A stretch of 64,000 nucleotides of DNA from Microbispora sp. H11081. Lineage in GTDB: Bacteria; Actinomycetota; Actinomycetes; Streptosporangiales; Streptosporangiaceae. The DNA is taken from positions 248,001 to 312,000 of the forward strand of contig NZ_JABBWV010000002.1 of assembly GCF_012999535.1 (NCBI RefSeq), in the 5' to 3' direction. Every line of letters starts with the position of its first letter. Position 1 is the stretch's first letter. The notes beneath the pieces were generated by a model, which made no database searches, was not told where the DNA came from, and saw only the letters and a program-made list of their open reading frames with translations. The position numbers and the translations under genes were made by a program. Of this stretch, positions 9,678 through 18,126 are shown one piece after another.

Positions 9678-9887
9678 ATGGCGACCAAGGAGACCGGCGG
9701 CCAGAAGCAGACAGGGCGTCAGGAGCACGAAGTCGAGGAGACCGAGGCGCAGGCGTCTCCGGACGTCCAGGAGCGCCACGAGAAGCTCACCGACGACGTC
9801 GACGCGATCCTGGACGAGATCGACGAGGTCCTCGAGGAGAACGCGGAGGAGTTCGTCCGTTCCTACGTGCAGAAGGGCGGGCAGTAA
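9678..9887 (+). CDS. pup: Prokaryotic ubiquitin-like protein Pup
   Basis: A 69-residue disordered protein, of the usual size (64-72). It begins MATKETGGQKQTGRQEHEVE and has the conserved helix-forming section LTDDVDAILDEIDEVLEENA that binds the ATPase coiled coil. It ends in VQKGGQ. The final glutamine must be deamidated by Dop before PafA can join it to lysines on target proteins. GGAGGT at 9665-9670 is the ribosome-binding site. A longer reading frame extends upstream, but homology and this site place the start at 9678. In most actinobacteria pup is directly followed by prcB; here 4.2 kb of opposite-strand genes intervene. Confidence 0.97.
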   Translation: MATKETGGQKQTGRQEHEVEETEAQASPDVQERHEKLTDDVDAILDEIDEVLEENAEEFVRSYVQKGGQ

Positions 9888-9912
9888 CCCGACGGAGGCG
9901 TCCGGGCCCGGT

Positions 9913-9955
9913 GGCGGCCCCGCCGGAGGGGCAACCGGCCCTCCGGCGGGCCGCC
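9913..9955. terminator. Hairpin between convergent pup and glycosidase genes
   Basis: A long GC stem (9913-9930 with 9939-9955, one bulge) lies between the pup stop at 9887 and the end of the glycosidase gene at 9967. It can serve both strands. Confidence 0.55.
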
Positions 9956-9966
9956 GCCGGGCACCG

Positions 9967-12741
9967 TCACGCCATCGCGAGATGAACGGTCGCGATCTCG
10001 AAGGGCCTGAGCGGGACGCGCGCCGTCCGCAGTGAGCCCCCCTCGTCATGGGACACCTCCAGAGGGCTCAGGGGAGAGCCCAGCACGCCGGCCGTCCAGG
10101 CCGCGGTGAAATCTCCCTGTACGACCGCCTCGGTGGCCGTGGGATGCTCGGCCACCAGGCGGACCTCCAGCCGTCCGTCCCGCTCGCGCAGGGCGGCCAT
10201 CACGACGCCGTCCCCGCCGACCGCGAGGCGTCCGCCCCAGTCCGTCCCGGCCGCACCGCCGGTGTCCTCTGTGTCTCCTGTGCCGGTGCCCGGCACGGCG
10301 AGCAGGTCGTGGCGGAACTCCTCCGCGAGGCGCGGCAGCCCCGCGTCGTGCCACCCGCCCGCGTACGGCAGGACGGCGAAGCGCACGGTCAGCGGTCCCT
10401 GGCACTGGGCGGCCGGAGCCGGCGTCTCGGGCCCGGCGGGCGCGTCGCGGCAGGGGTTGTGGTCGCGGGACAGATAGCCGACGGACCGCACGAGCGTGAG
10501 CGCCATCTCCGTCCCGCTCCCGCTGATCCCGTCCCTGGTGATCTCATACTCGGTGATCTCGTACTCGGTGACGTGGTCGAGCAGCACGGCCAGGCCGCCG
10601 GCGGCGGCGAAGGACTCGGCGGGGAAGGTCGCGACCGGGCGCTCCCCGCCGCCGCCCTCGGCGGTCAGGCCACGCCGCACCACGGCGAACTGTCCCTCCG
10701 CGTACGACTGCGCCGCCGCCCGGGGCAGCGGCGCGTGCCAGCGGACGCGGTGATCGCGGCAGCGCACGTCCATGGTGATCTCGCACCGGGCGAACGGCTC
10801 GCCCGCCCTGAGCTCCACCCGGGTCGTGACGGCCGTGGGCACGGCCGTGGCGTCGCCCGCGGCGGCCGGCCAGTCGTACGAGCGGGTGATCTCGTACGCG
10901 CCGGTCAGCGGTCCCGAGCAGATCTCCTCGACGGTGACGTGGGAGGGCCGGTCGAGGAGCAGGTCGCCGGGCGGCGGCGCGTGGTTGTACGTGTCGCCCG
11001 CGTCCCCGCCGTGGACGATCCGCCCGACCCCGCGCACCTCCACGCCACCCGCCCCGCGCAGGGACAGCGTGCCGTCGTCGGCCACGCGCACCCGCAGCAG
11101 GCCGTTGTCCAGCACCGGCTCGAACCCGTACGGGTCCGCCCGCAGAGCGTGGGCGACGGGGGCGGGCGCCATGGGCGCGGCGGGGCGGGCGGTGAGGACG
11201 GCGCGGCCCAGCGGCGGCACGGTGACCAGCGCGGCGACGGTGACCACCGGCTCGGCCACCGTGCGGACGAGCCACGGCCCAGGCCCGGCGTCGAGGACGG
11301 CCCGGCGCAGATCCTCGTACGCGTACGCGCCGCAGGCGTGCCGGCTCACGGTGACGGTGAACACGCCGTCCCCCACGGTCCAGGAGACGATCTCGTGGCC
11401 GTACAGCGCCCGCTCGTGGACGCGCCCGAGGAGCGCGGACAGGTCGTCCATGACGGTCTCGCCGAGCAGGGTCGCGGCGTGTTCGAGCCGCTGGACGGGC
11501 ACGGGACGCCCCTGGCCGTCCGCCAGCGCCGCGCGGTCCTCCGGCAGGTCGGCGAGCACCAGGCCTGTCCGCTCGAACGGGGAGGGGTTGACGACGACGA
11601 GCGCGTCCTTGCGCGCGGCCCCGGCGAGGGAGGCCGTGACCAGGTCCACGACGGCCTGGGCCGTCTGCCCCGCCTCGGCGATCCTGGCGGCCACCTGCTG
11701 GGCGGTCTCGTCGGAGCCGCACCCGGTGACGGAGTCGTGCCCGCCGCACGCGATGACCGACCGCCAGGCCATGTCGATCAGGCGCTCGCGGACGGACCTG
11801 TCGGCGGGCCACAGGGCGGACAGCGGTTCCGCGTAGCGGACGAGGACCCGCTCGGCCCGCGCCATCGCCTGCTTCAGGTGGACCCGGGCCGAGACCACGC
11901 CGGGCAGGATGTGGGCCCGCGCGTGCGAGCGCAGTTCGCCCGTCACGCGCGGCAGCCCGTCGCCCGGACGCTCGTCGAGACCGGCCAGGGCCTCGGCGAG
12001 GGTGGCGACGCGCAGGCCCGGCGCGGTGATCTCGCGGACCGGCGCCGAGTGGTCCCCGCCGCACATCGCCAGCAGGGTGTCACCGGCCGCCCAGCCCCGC
12101 GCCGCGGAGGCGAAGGCCGCCACCCGGCCGGGCAGGCCCTCGGCCGGGCCGCTGAACAGCCCGGAGGCGTTGGCGTATCCGCCGGGCAGGTAGCAGGTCC
12201 TGATCGTCGTGCCGTCGGCGCCGGTCCAGTCGAAGGCGTCGCGGTCGACGTGGGCGGGGACACCCCGCCATACGCAGGCCAGGCGCAGCCCCGCCAGCGA
12301 CAGGATCTGCGGCATCTGGGCGCAGTGGCCGAACTGGTCGGGCAGATAGCCGACGGGCATCGCGCCGCCGAGCGCGGCCGCCCCGCGCATGCCGTACTCC
12401 AGGTTGCGCACCAGGGTCTCGCCCGAGCACAGGAACTCGTCGGCGAGGATCAGCCAGGGACCGACGGCCAGCCGTCCCTCGGCGACGAAACGGGCGACGT
12501 CGCCGCGGCGTGCCGGGCGGAGCTCCAGGTAGTCCTCGACCGCGGCGAGCTGGCCGTCCATCGTGAAGCGGTAGGCGGGGTCGGCGGCCATGGCGTCCAG
12601 GACCTCGTCGAGCACCCGCACCAGCCCGACGCGCAACCGCTGGAACGGCAGGTACCACTCGCGGTCCCAGTGCGTGTGCGGGACCACCACGATCTCGCCG
12701 CTATCCGCTGACCCTCTGGCCGGCGTGGCCGACGGCTCCAC
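9967..12741 (-). CDS. Glycoside hydrolase family 38 (alpha-mannosidase type)
   Basis: A 924-residue enzyme expected to cleave alpha-mannosides. The N-terminal catalytic domain opens with VVPHTHWDREWYLPFQRLR, in which His and Asp are zinc ligands. It has YLPDQFGHCAQMPQIL, where the Asp fits the GH38 nucleophile, and later CGGHDSVTGCGSDE. The C-terminal two thirds are the beta-rich domains typical of the family. There is no signal peptide, so it is probably cytoplasmic. The GTG at 12741 has GAGGAGG ahead of it and overlaps the end of the upstream oxidoreductase gene by 41 bp, which suggests translational coupling. The pair resembles a sugar-catabolism module rather than a proteasome component. 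Confidence 0.88.
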   Translation of the reverse strand: MEPSATPARGSADSGEIVVVPHTHWDREWYLPFQRLRVGLVRVLDEVLDAMAADPAYRFTMDGQLAAVEDYLELRPARRGDVARFVAEGRLAVGPWLILADEFLCSGETLVRNLEYGMRGAAALGGAMPVGYLPDQFGHCAQMPQILSLAGLRLACVWRGVPAHVDRDAFDWTGADGTTIRTCYLPGGYANASGLFSGPAEGLPGRVAAFASAARGWAAGDTLLAMCGGDHSAPVREITAPGLRVATLAEALAGLDERPGDGLPRVTGELRSHARAHILPGVVSARVHLKQAMARAERVLVRYAEPLSALWPADRSVRERLIDMAWRSVIACGGHDSVTGCGSDETAQQVAARIAEAGQTAQAVVDLVTASLAGAARKDALVVVNPSPFERTGLVLADLPEDRAALADGQGRPVPVQRLEHAATLLGETVMDDLSALLGRVHERALYGHEIVSWTVGDGVFTVTVSRHACGAYAYEDLRRAVLDAGPGPWLVRTVAEPVVTVAALVTVPPLGRAVLTARPAAPMAPAPVAHALRADPYGFEPVLDNGLLRVRVADDGTLSLRGAGGVEVRGVGRIVHGGDAGDTYNHAPPPGDLLLDRPSHVTVEEICSGPLTGAYEITRSYDWPAAAGDATAVPTAVTTRVELRAGEPFARCEITMDVRCRDHRVRWHAPLPRAAAQSYAEGQFAVVRRGLTAEGGGGERPVATFPAESFAAAGGLAVLLDHVTEYEITEYEITRDGISGSGTEMALTLVRSVGYLSRDHNPCRDAPAGPETPAPAAQCQGPLTVRFAVLPYAGGWHDAGLPRLAEEFRHDLLAVPGTGTGDTEDTGGAAGTDWGGRLAVGGDGVVMAALRERDGRLEVRLVAEHPTATEAVVQGDFTAAWTAGVLGSPLSPLEVSHDEGGSLRTARVPLRPFEIATVHLAMA

Positions 12742-13915
12742 TCGCGCCCTCCTCGGCGTGGCCTGCGGCGCCGGTCAGGGCGGTCGCCCGCCGGGGGGCG
12801 CCGGTGTCCTCCAGGGCACACTCCCCCCCGATGGGGAGGCCGGCCCAGCGTGCGTACCTGTGCACGATCCGCTGCGCCGTGACGATATCCTCCAGGCCCC
12901 CGTCGAGTCCGGTGAGCGGCGGTTCGTCCTGGGTGACGAAGCGGTGGAAGGCGCGCAACTGCCGCTCGAACGCCTCCGCGACGTCCTCGTTGACGACCCT
13001 CCGCTCCGTGGCGCCGACCCGGCTGGTCACCGTCAGCCGCGTGGGCGTGTTCAGCATGTACGGCGACGGGAAGCGCAGCTCCAGCGAGCCGTGCTCGTGA
13101 TGCAGGGTCATGACCTCGTGGAAGGCCGGGTAGCTCGGCAGGTGGTGCCACCGCAGGCCGTACCTGCCCGAGCCCTCGAGCGGCAGCGTCCCGCTCGCCT
13201 CCAGCGACGGCGGGAACGCCTCCACCGGCCACACGGCGACGTGGTCCACCGTGTCGGGGGAGCCGGTGAACAGCCGGATCAGCGACAGTTCGTGGCAGAG
13301 GCCGCCCAGCAGGACCTCCGCGTACAGCCGGCGCAGCCGCTCCGACGACGTGCCGAGCGCGGTGGTGAGCGCCCGCTCGTCGGCCTCCGCGTACGGGGCC
13401 GTCCGCTCGGGGGACGGCCGTCCGGGCCGCGCGCGGGCGAACAACAGCTGCGACTCCTCCGACGGGTGCAGCACCGTGGCGTCCAGGTGGCGCACGACGC
13501 CGGGCCCGCCGGCCTCGTGCAGCGCCTCGACCAGCCGCTGGGAGGCCGGGTCGTACTGTTTCATGCAGCCGGTCATCAGCCGCTCGCCGGACAGGCCGTC
13601 CAGCTCGGCGAGGCTGTAGGCCAGGGGCTCCTCGCACAGCACCCACATACCGCGTTCGAGCGCGGCCCGGACGAGCGGCCCGTGGGACCCGGGCGTGAGC
13701 ACGATCAGCGCGTCGAACCCGCCGCCGTCGAGCATCGCCTCCGGGTCGTCGTACGCCGGGGCGTCCGCCTCCCTGGCGACCGTCTCGGCGAGCCCGCCGT
13801 CGAGGTCGCACACCGCCGCGATCCGGAACAGGTCGCGCCGCCGCGCCAGCAGGGGCAGGTAGACGACCTGAGCGACCACGCCGAGCCCGGCGATCCCCAC
13901 CTTCACCGTGTCCAC
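12701..13915 (-). CDS. Gfo/Idh/MocA-family NAD(P)-dependent oxidoreductase
   Basis: A 404-residue sugar or inositol dehydrogenase-like enzyme. The N-terminal Rossmann fold is clear from VKVGIAGLGVVAQVVYLPLL and the following CDLDGG. EEPLAYSLAELDGL corresponds to the EKP-type motif of the family, with Glu-Pro replacing Lys-Pro. The GTG at 13915 was chosen because it opens the Rossmann fold and GGAGGAGGG precedes it. The frame extends further upstream but would then run into the prcB promoter region. It is the first gene of a two-gene operon with the GH38 enzyme. The substrate is unknown; processing of the released sugar is plausible. Confidence 0.85.
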   Translation of the reverse strand: MDTVKVGIAGLGVVAQVVYLPLLARRRDLFRIAAVCDLDGGLAETVAREADAPAYDDPEAMLDGGGFDALIVLTPGSHGPLVRAALERGMWVLCEEPLAYSLAELDGLSGERLMTGCMKQYDPASQRLVEALHEAGGPGVVRHLDATVLHPSEESQLLFARARPGRPSPERTAPYAEADERALTTALGTSSERLRRLYAEVLLGGLCHELSLIRLFTGSPDTVDHVAVWPVEAFPPSLEASGTLPLEGSGRYGLRWHHLPSYPAFHEVMTLHHEHGSLELRFPSPYMLNTPTRLTVTSRVGATERRVVNEDVAEAFERQLRAFHRFVTQDEPPLTGLDGGLEDIVTAQRIVHRYARWAGLPIGGECALEDTGAPRRATALTGAAGHAEEGASGAVGHAGQRVSG

Positions 13916-14093
13916 GTCCGCACCCTCCTCCGCTCGGCGACCTGCCCTGCACCTCCCCATCGGCGGCGGGGCGCAACCACGTCCCGGTGTCTTGTGGGAT
14001 GTCTGGTTCGCGCTGAGCTGATCGGGAAGAGTGCAACCAGTGCTGAGACCTGAGTATGGTCGGGCGTAACAACGCATGCTTGGAGGGAGTCGC

Positions 14094-14930
14094 GTGGCAT
14101 CTCAGCCAGCCTGGATGAACAGCCTCTTCACATATACGGGATCGACGTCGTTCTCGGAGTTCCTCGGAGCGCACGCGCCGAGCCTGCTGCCAGCCCGCAA
14201 CGAGTCGCTGGCGGCGCCGGTGGGCGACGAGATCCCGCACGCGACCACCATCGTCGCCGCGACCTGCGCCGGCGGTGTCGTGATGGCGGGCGACAGGCGT
14301 GCGACCTCAGGGAACATAATCTCGCAGCGGGACATCGAGAAGGTGTTCCGCACCGACGACTACTCCTGCATGGGCATCGCGGGCACCGCGAGCACCGGCC
14401 TTGAGCTGGCCCGGCTGTACCGGGTCGAGCTGGAGCACTACGAGAAGACCGAGGGTCGCTCGCTGTCCACGGAGGGCAAGGCGCACCGCCTGGCCACCAT
14501 GATCCGCGGCAACCTGCCCATGGCCATGCAGGGCCTCGTGGTCGTGCCGCTGTTCGCGGCCTACGACCCGGCGCGCGACCAGGGGCGCATCTTCAGCTAC
14601 GACGTGGGCGGCGGGCCGTACGAGCAGACGGAGTTCCACTCCATCGGCTCGGGCTCGATCTTCGCGAGGGGCTCGCTCAAGAAGCTCTACCGGGAGAACG
14701 CCAGCCCGCAGGACACCGCCCTCACCTGCCTGCACGCCCTGTACGACGCGGCCGACGACGACTCGGCGACCGGCGGCCCCGACGTGATGCGGAAGATCTG
14801 GCCGGTCGTCGCCGTCATCACGGCGGACGGCTACCGCCGCCTCCCCGACGAGGAGGTCGCCGAGTTCGTGGAGTCCATGCTGGAGAGGCGGATGACCGCC
14901 CCCGAAGGCCCGACCGCGCCGCTGCGCTAA
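14094..14930 (+). CDS. prcB: 20S proteasome beta subunit
   Basis: Catalytic subunit, 278 residues including a propeptide of about 50 residues. Self-cleavage should expose Thr51 in [10 protein letters not shown], the N-terminal nucleophile; [14 protein letters not shown] follows as in other PrcB proteins. The residue before the cleavage point is Ala rather than the Gly usual in PrcB. The GTG at 14094 is preceded by GGAGGG with 6-nt spacing, which decides against an ATG 18 bases upstream. It forms a tight operon with prcA (21 bp apart). It assembles as seven-membered rings inside the 20S core that degrades pupylated proteins delivered by ARC. Confidence 0.96.
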   Translation: MASQPAWMNSLFTYTGSTSFSEFLGAHAPSLLPARNESLAAPVGDEIPHATTIVAATCAGGVVMAGDRRATSGNIISQRDIEKVFRTDDYSCMGIAGTASTGLELARLYRVELEHYEKTEGRSLSTEGKAHRLATMIRGNLPMAMQGLVVVPLFAAYDPARDQGRIFSYDVGGGPYEQTEFHSIGSGSIFARGSLKKLYRENASPQDTALTCLHALYDAADDDSATGGPDVMRKIWPVVAVITADGYRRLPDEEVAEFVESMLERRMTAPEGPTAPLR

Positions 14931-14951
14931 CCCAAGAGAGGATCACCCCCG

Positions 14952-15776
14952 GTGTCCATCCCCTTCGGAGGATATGCCTCGCCCGAGCAGATCATGCGGG
15001 ACAGGGCGGAGTATGCCCGCAAGGGCATCGCTCGTGGTCGCAGCGTGGTCGTCATGCAGTACGCCGACGGAATCCTGTTCGTGGCGCCCAACCCTTCCAA
15101 GGCGCTGCACAAGATCAGTGAGATCTACGACCGCATCGGCTTCGCCGCGGTGGGGCGCTACAACGAGTTCGAGTCGCTCCGCCTGGCCGGCATCCGCTAC
15201 GCCGACATCAACGGCTACACGTTCAACCGCAACGACGTCACCGGCCGCGGCCTGGCGAACCTGTACGCCCAGCACCTCGGCATGATCTTCACAGAGTCGA
15301 TCAAGTCGTTCGAGGTGGAGATCGTCGTCGCGGAGGTCGGCGACGGGCCGGAGGACGACCAGATCTACCGGATCACCTTCGACGGCTCGGTCTTCGACGA
15401 GCAGGGCATGGCCGTGATCGGCGGCCAGGCCGAGGCCGTCGGCGGACGTCTGAAGGAGCGCTACAGCGAAGGGCTGCCGCTGCCGCAGGCCCTCGACGCC
15501 GCCCTGGCCGCGCTGACCGAGCCGGGGGGCGAGCGTCCCCCGGCGACCCAGCTGGAGGTCGCCGTGCTCGACCGCGGCAGGGAGCACCGCAAGTTCCTGC
15601 GCCTGGCCGGGCCCCGCCTGGAGAAGCTCCTGGAGGCGTCCAGGGAGGGCCAGGAGGCTGCGGCGCAGCCCGCCGCCGAGCCGGCCACCTCCGAGGAGGC
15701 ACAGGGCGGGCAGGCTCCCGGCGCGACCCCGCCGATCGCCCCCGAGGGGGAGATCGACACGGGCTCCGGCGAGTAG
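14952..15776 (+). CDS. prcA: 20S proteasome alpha subunit
   Basis: A 274-residue structural subunit that forms the outer, gated rings of the 20S core and binds the GQYL tail of the ATPase. It begins [20 protein letters not shown], the alpha-subunit N-terminal helix and gate. It continues with [12 protein letters not shown] and [12 protein letters not shown]. The last 50 residues are Ala/Glu/Pro-rich and end without a recognisable motif. It starts with GTG and has AGAGAGGA upstream. It lies 21 bp after prcB and is closed by the hairpin at 15794-15830. Confidence 0.96.
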   Translation: MSIPFGGYASPEQIMRDRAEYARKGIARGRSVVVMQYADGILFVAPNPSKALHKISEIYDRIGFAAVGRYNEFESLRLAGIRYADINGYTFNRNDVTGRGLANLYAQHLGMIFTESIKSFEVEIVVAEVGDGPEDDQIYRITFDGSVFDEQGMAVIGGQAEAVGGRLKERYSEGLPLPQALDAALAALTEPGGERPPATQLEVAVLDRGREHRKFLRLAGPRLEKLLEASREGQEAAAQPAAEPATSEEAQGGQAPGATPPIAPEGEIDTGSGE

Positions 15777-15793
15777 CCCTCCGTACGCACGGT

Positions 15794-15830
15794 CACGGCG
15801 CCGCGCCCCTGTCCGGGGCGCGGCGCCGTG
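15794..15830 (+). terminator. Terminator of prcBA operon
   Basis: A perfect 16-bp stem (15794-15809 with 15815-15830) and a 5-nt loop lie 17 nt after the prcA stop. There is no T tract; an 11-bp tandem repeat follows directly. Confidence 0.75.
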
Positions 15831-15895
15831 CCGCGAGAAGGCCGCGAGAGGGCCGCGAGAGGGCCGCGAGAGGGCCGCGAGAGGGCCGCGACAGG
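15830..15895. repeat. Six tandem 11-bp units
   Basis: Six consecutive copies of GCCGCGAGAGG run from 15830 to 15895. The first has AAG at its end and the last has a C in place of G. The array starts on the last base of the prcBA terminator stem and stops 45 bp before the next gene. A unit length of 11 is not a multiple of three and the array lies in no gene. Confidence 0.85.
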
Positions 15896-15940
15896 GATTA
15901 CGGCTCAACCAAACCTGGGTTTCGCTACTCTCATCCTGTT

Positions 15941-16627
15941 GTGACGACTTTTGCTCTTATCCGGCGAGCGGGCGTTCCGGCCGCCGCCGTCGCCCTCCTG
16001 TCGCTGACCGCCTGTTCCGGAGCCTCCGGCACCTCGGCCTCTCCCACCGTGACGGCCACCGTGACGGTGACCGCCCCCGCGTCGCCCGCGGAGCCGTCCG
16101 CGGACCCCGCGGCGGCGGAGAGCCCGGCGGCCGACGCTCCCACCGGCTCGGCCGCGACCCCGGCCCCGAGCAGGCCGGGCAAGGCCGGGCCGCCGATCAC
16201 GGACGCGACGCCCGCCCCCTTCGGCGGGACCATCCAGTCGGACCCCGGGCACGACTTCACCAAGGGCCTCAGCCCCAGCAGCAACGGCGTCGTACGCGCG
16301 CAACTGGTCGCCATGCACGACGAGAACGTCGCGGAGTACCGGCCGGTCAAGTTCGTCAAGGAGTACGGCGGCAGCACGACCGGTCACTTCGAGGGACCGC
16401 CCGAGGGCGACGTCACGGCCTTCGCCGCGCCCATCGCGAAGAACGTCACGTTCCTCAGCGCGGTCGGCTGCGACGGGAAGGACCAGACCATCGACAGCCG
16501 CTACCTCGGCACCCAGCGCTGCTCCAGGGACACGCTGGTGCTGCGCGCGGACAAGGGCGACCTGTGGGCGCTCGTCACCGTGGACGGCGGGCAGATCGTC
16601 AAGGTGACGGAGATCTACGTCGCCTGA
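15941..16627 (+). CDS. Secreted lipoprotein of unknown function
   Basis: A 228-residue protein with a lipoprotein signal peptide: basic start, hydrophobic stretch and lipobox LTAC with the cysteine near residue 25. A Thr/Ala/Pro-rich linker (about 30-85) leads to a folded C-terminal domain of about 140 residues with two cysteines (AVGCDGK and TQRCSRD). I recognise no family. The start is GTG at 15941, with TACTCT at 15926-15931, so the transcript may carry only a few leader bases. It sits between prcA and pafA, but no feature ties it to protein degradation. Confidence 0.75.
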   Translation: MTTFALIRRAGVPAAAVALLSLTACSGASGTSASPTVTATVTVTAPASPAEPSADPAAAESPAADAPTGSAATPAPSRPGKAGPPITDATPAPFGGTIQSDPGHDFTKGLSPSSNGVVRAQLVAMHDENVAEYRPVKFVKEYGGSTTGHFEGPPEGDVTAFAAPIAKNVTFLSAVGCDGKDQTIDSRYLGTQRCSRDTLVLRADKGDLWALVTVDGGQIVKVTEIYVA

Positions 16628-16684
16628 CGGCTCCTTCTCCTCATTCCCCCGCCCGATCACTGTTCGGCCGCCGGTTCCGGGGAA

Positions 16685-16690
16685 TAGGGT
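16685..16690 (+). promoter_or_regulatory. pafA -10 element, likely leaderless
   Basis: TAGGGT ends 6 nt before the pafA ATG, so transcription would begin at or beside the start codon. There is no clear -35; TGTTCG at 16661-16666 is at 18-nt spacing. Confidence 0.45.
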
Positions 16691-16696
16691 GAGGTG

Positions 16697-18055
16697 ATGG
16701 ATCGACGCATATTCGGGCTGGAGAACGAGTACGGCGTCACCTGTACGTTCCGCGGGCAGCGGAGGCTGTCGCCGGACGAGGTGGCGCGGTACCTGTTCCG
16801 GCGAGTGGTGTCCTGGGGCCGATCGAGCAACGTATTCCTGCGCAACGGCGCACGTCTGTACCTGGACGTGGGCAGCCATCCCGAGTACGCCACCCCTGAG
16901 TGCGACAACGTCGTGGAGCTGGTGACCCACGACAAGGCGGGGGAGCGGATCCTCGAGGGTCTCCTTGTGGACGCCGAGAAGCGGCTCCGCGAGGAGGGCA
17001 TCGCGGGAGACATCTACCTGTTCAAGAACAACACCGACTCCGCCGGCAACTCCTACGGCTGCCACGAGAACTACCTCGTGGGCCGGCACGGGGAGTTCGG
17101 GCGGCTGGCGGACGTCCTGATCCCCTACCTGGTGACGCGCCAGATCATCTGCGGCGCGGGCAAGGTGCTGCAGACTCCGCGCGGAGCCGTCTACTGCGTC
17201 TCCCAGCGGGCCGAGCACATCTGGGAGGGGGTGTCCTCCGCGACCACCCGGTCGCGGCCCATCATCAACACCCGCGACGAGCCGCACGCGGACGCCGAGC
17301 GGTTCCGCCGGCTGCACGTCATCGTGGGCGACTCCAACATGAGCGAGACCACGATGCTGCTCAAGGTCGGCGCCACCGACCTGGTGCTGCGCATGATCGA
17401 GGCGGGCGTGGTGATGCGCGACCTGTCCCTGGAGAACCCAATCAGGGCGATCAGGGAGGTGTCCCACGACATGACGGGCCGGCGCAGGGTGCGACTGGCC
17501 AACGGCCGTGAGGCCTCGTCGCTGGAGATCCAGCAGGAGTACCTGTCCAAGGCGCAGGACTTCGTCGAGCGGCGTGGCGGGGACGCGATCGCCAAGCGGG
17601 TGCTCGAGCTGTGGGAGCGCACGCTGCGCGCGGTCGACACGGGCGACCTCGACCTCGTCTCACGGGAGATCGACTGGGTCACCAAGTACCAGATGATTGA
17701 ACGTTACAGGCAGAAGTACGACCTGCCGCTGTCGTCGCCGCGCGTCGCGCAGCTCGATCTGGCCTACCACGACGTGCACCGCAAGCGGGGCCTGTTCTAC
17801 CTCCTGCAGAAGCGGGGGGCGGTCGAGAGGGTGGCCGACGACGTCAAGATCTTCGAGGCCAAGTCGGTTCCGCCGCAGACCACGCGGGCCAAGCTGCGCG
17901 GAGAGTTCATCCGCAAGGCCCAGGAGAAGCGGCGGGACTTCACCGTCGACTGGGTCCACCTCAAGCTCAACGACCAGGCCCAGCGGACGGTGCTGTGCAA
18001 GGACCCCTTCCGCAGCGTGGACGAGAGGGTCGACAAGCTGATCGCCGGCATGTGA
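16697..18055 (+). CDS. pafA: Pup-protein ligase PafA
   Basis: Joins the C-terminal glutamate of deamidated Pup to lysines of target proteins, using ATP. The product is 452 residues, the same length as M. tuberculosis PafA. It begins [20 protein letters not shown] (Glu9 and Glu11 in the ATP/metal site), has the conserved [19 protein letters not shown] and [10 protein letters not shown], and lacks the Dop loop. The ATG at 16697 was chosen over the adjacent GTG at 16694 because it matches homologues. No Shine-Dalgarno has proper spacing; the -10 box at 16685-16690 suggests a leaderless transcript. The FKBP lipoprotein gene follows. Confidence 0.96.
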   Translation: MDRRIFGLENEYGVTCTFRGQRRLSPDEVARYLFRRVVSWGRSSNVFLRNGARLYLDVGSHPEYATPECDNVVELVTHDKAGERILEGLLVDAEKRLREEGIAGDIYLFKNNTDSAGNSYGCHENYLVGRHGEFGRLADVLIPYLVTRQIICGAGKVLQTPRGAVYCVSQRAEHIWEGVSSATTRSRPIINTRDEPHADAERFRRLHVIVGDSNMSETTMLLKVGATDLVLRMIEAGVVMRDLSLENPIRAIREVSHDMTGRRRVRLANGREASSLEIQQEYLSKAQDFVERRGGDAIAKRVLELWERTLRAVDTGDLDLVSREIDWVTKYQMIERYRQKYDLPLSSPRVAQLDLAYHDVHRKRGLFYLLQKRGAVERVADDVKIFEAKSVPPQTTRAKLRGEFIRKAQEKRRDFTVDWVHLKLNDQAQRTVLCKDPFRSVDERVDKLIAGM

Positions 18056-18126
18056 TCTCTTACACCGCTCTGACGGCGGGTTCGGGTAGCCTGGCCCGGA
18101 CCCGCTGTCTGTTTGAGGATTCCCAC

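Noticed and set aside
13916..14077. Upstream extension of the oxidoreductase gene
   Set aside because: Would overlap the prcB promoter; the GTG at 13915 has a strong ribosome-binding site and begins the Rossmann fold.
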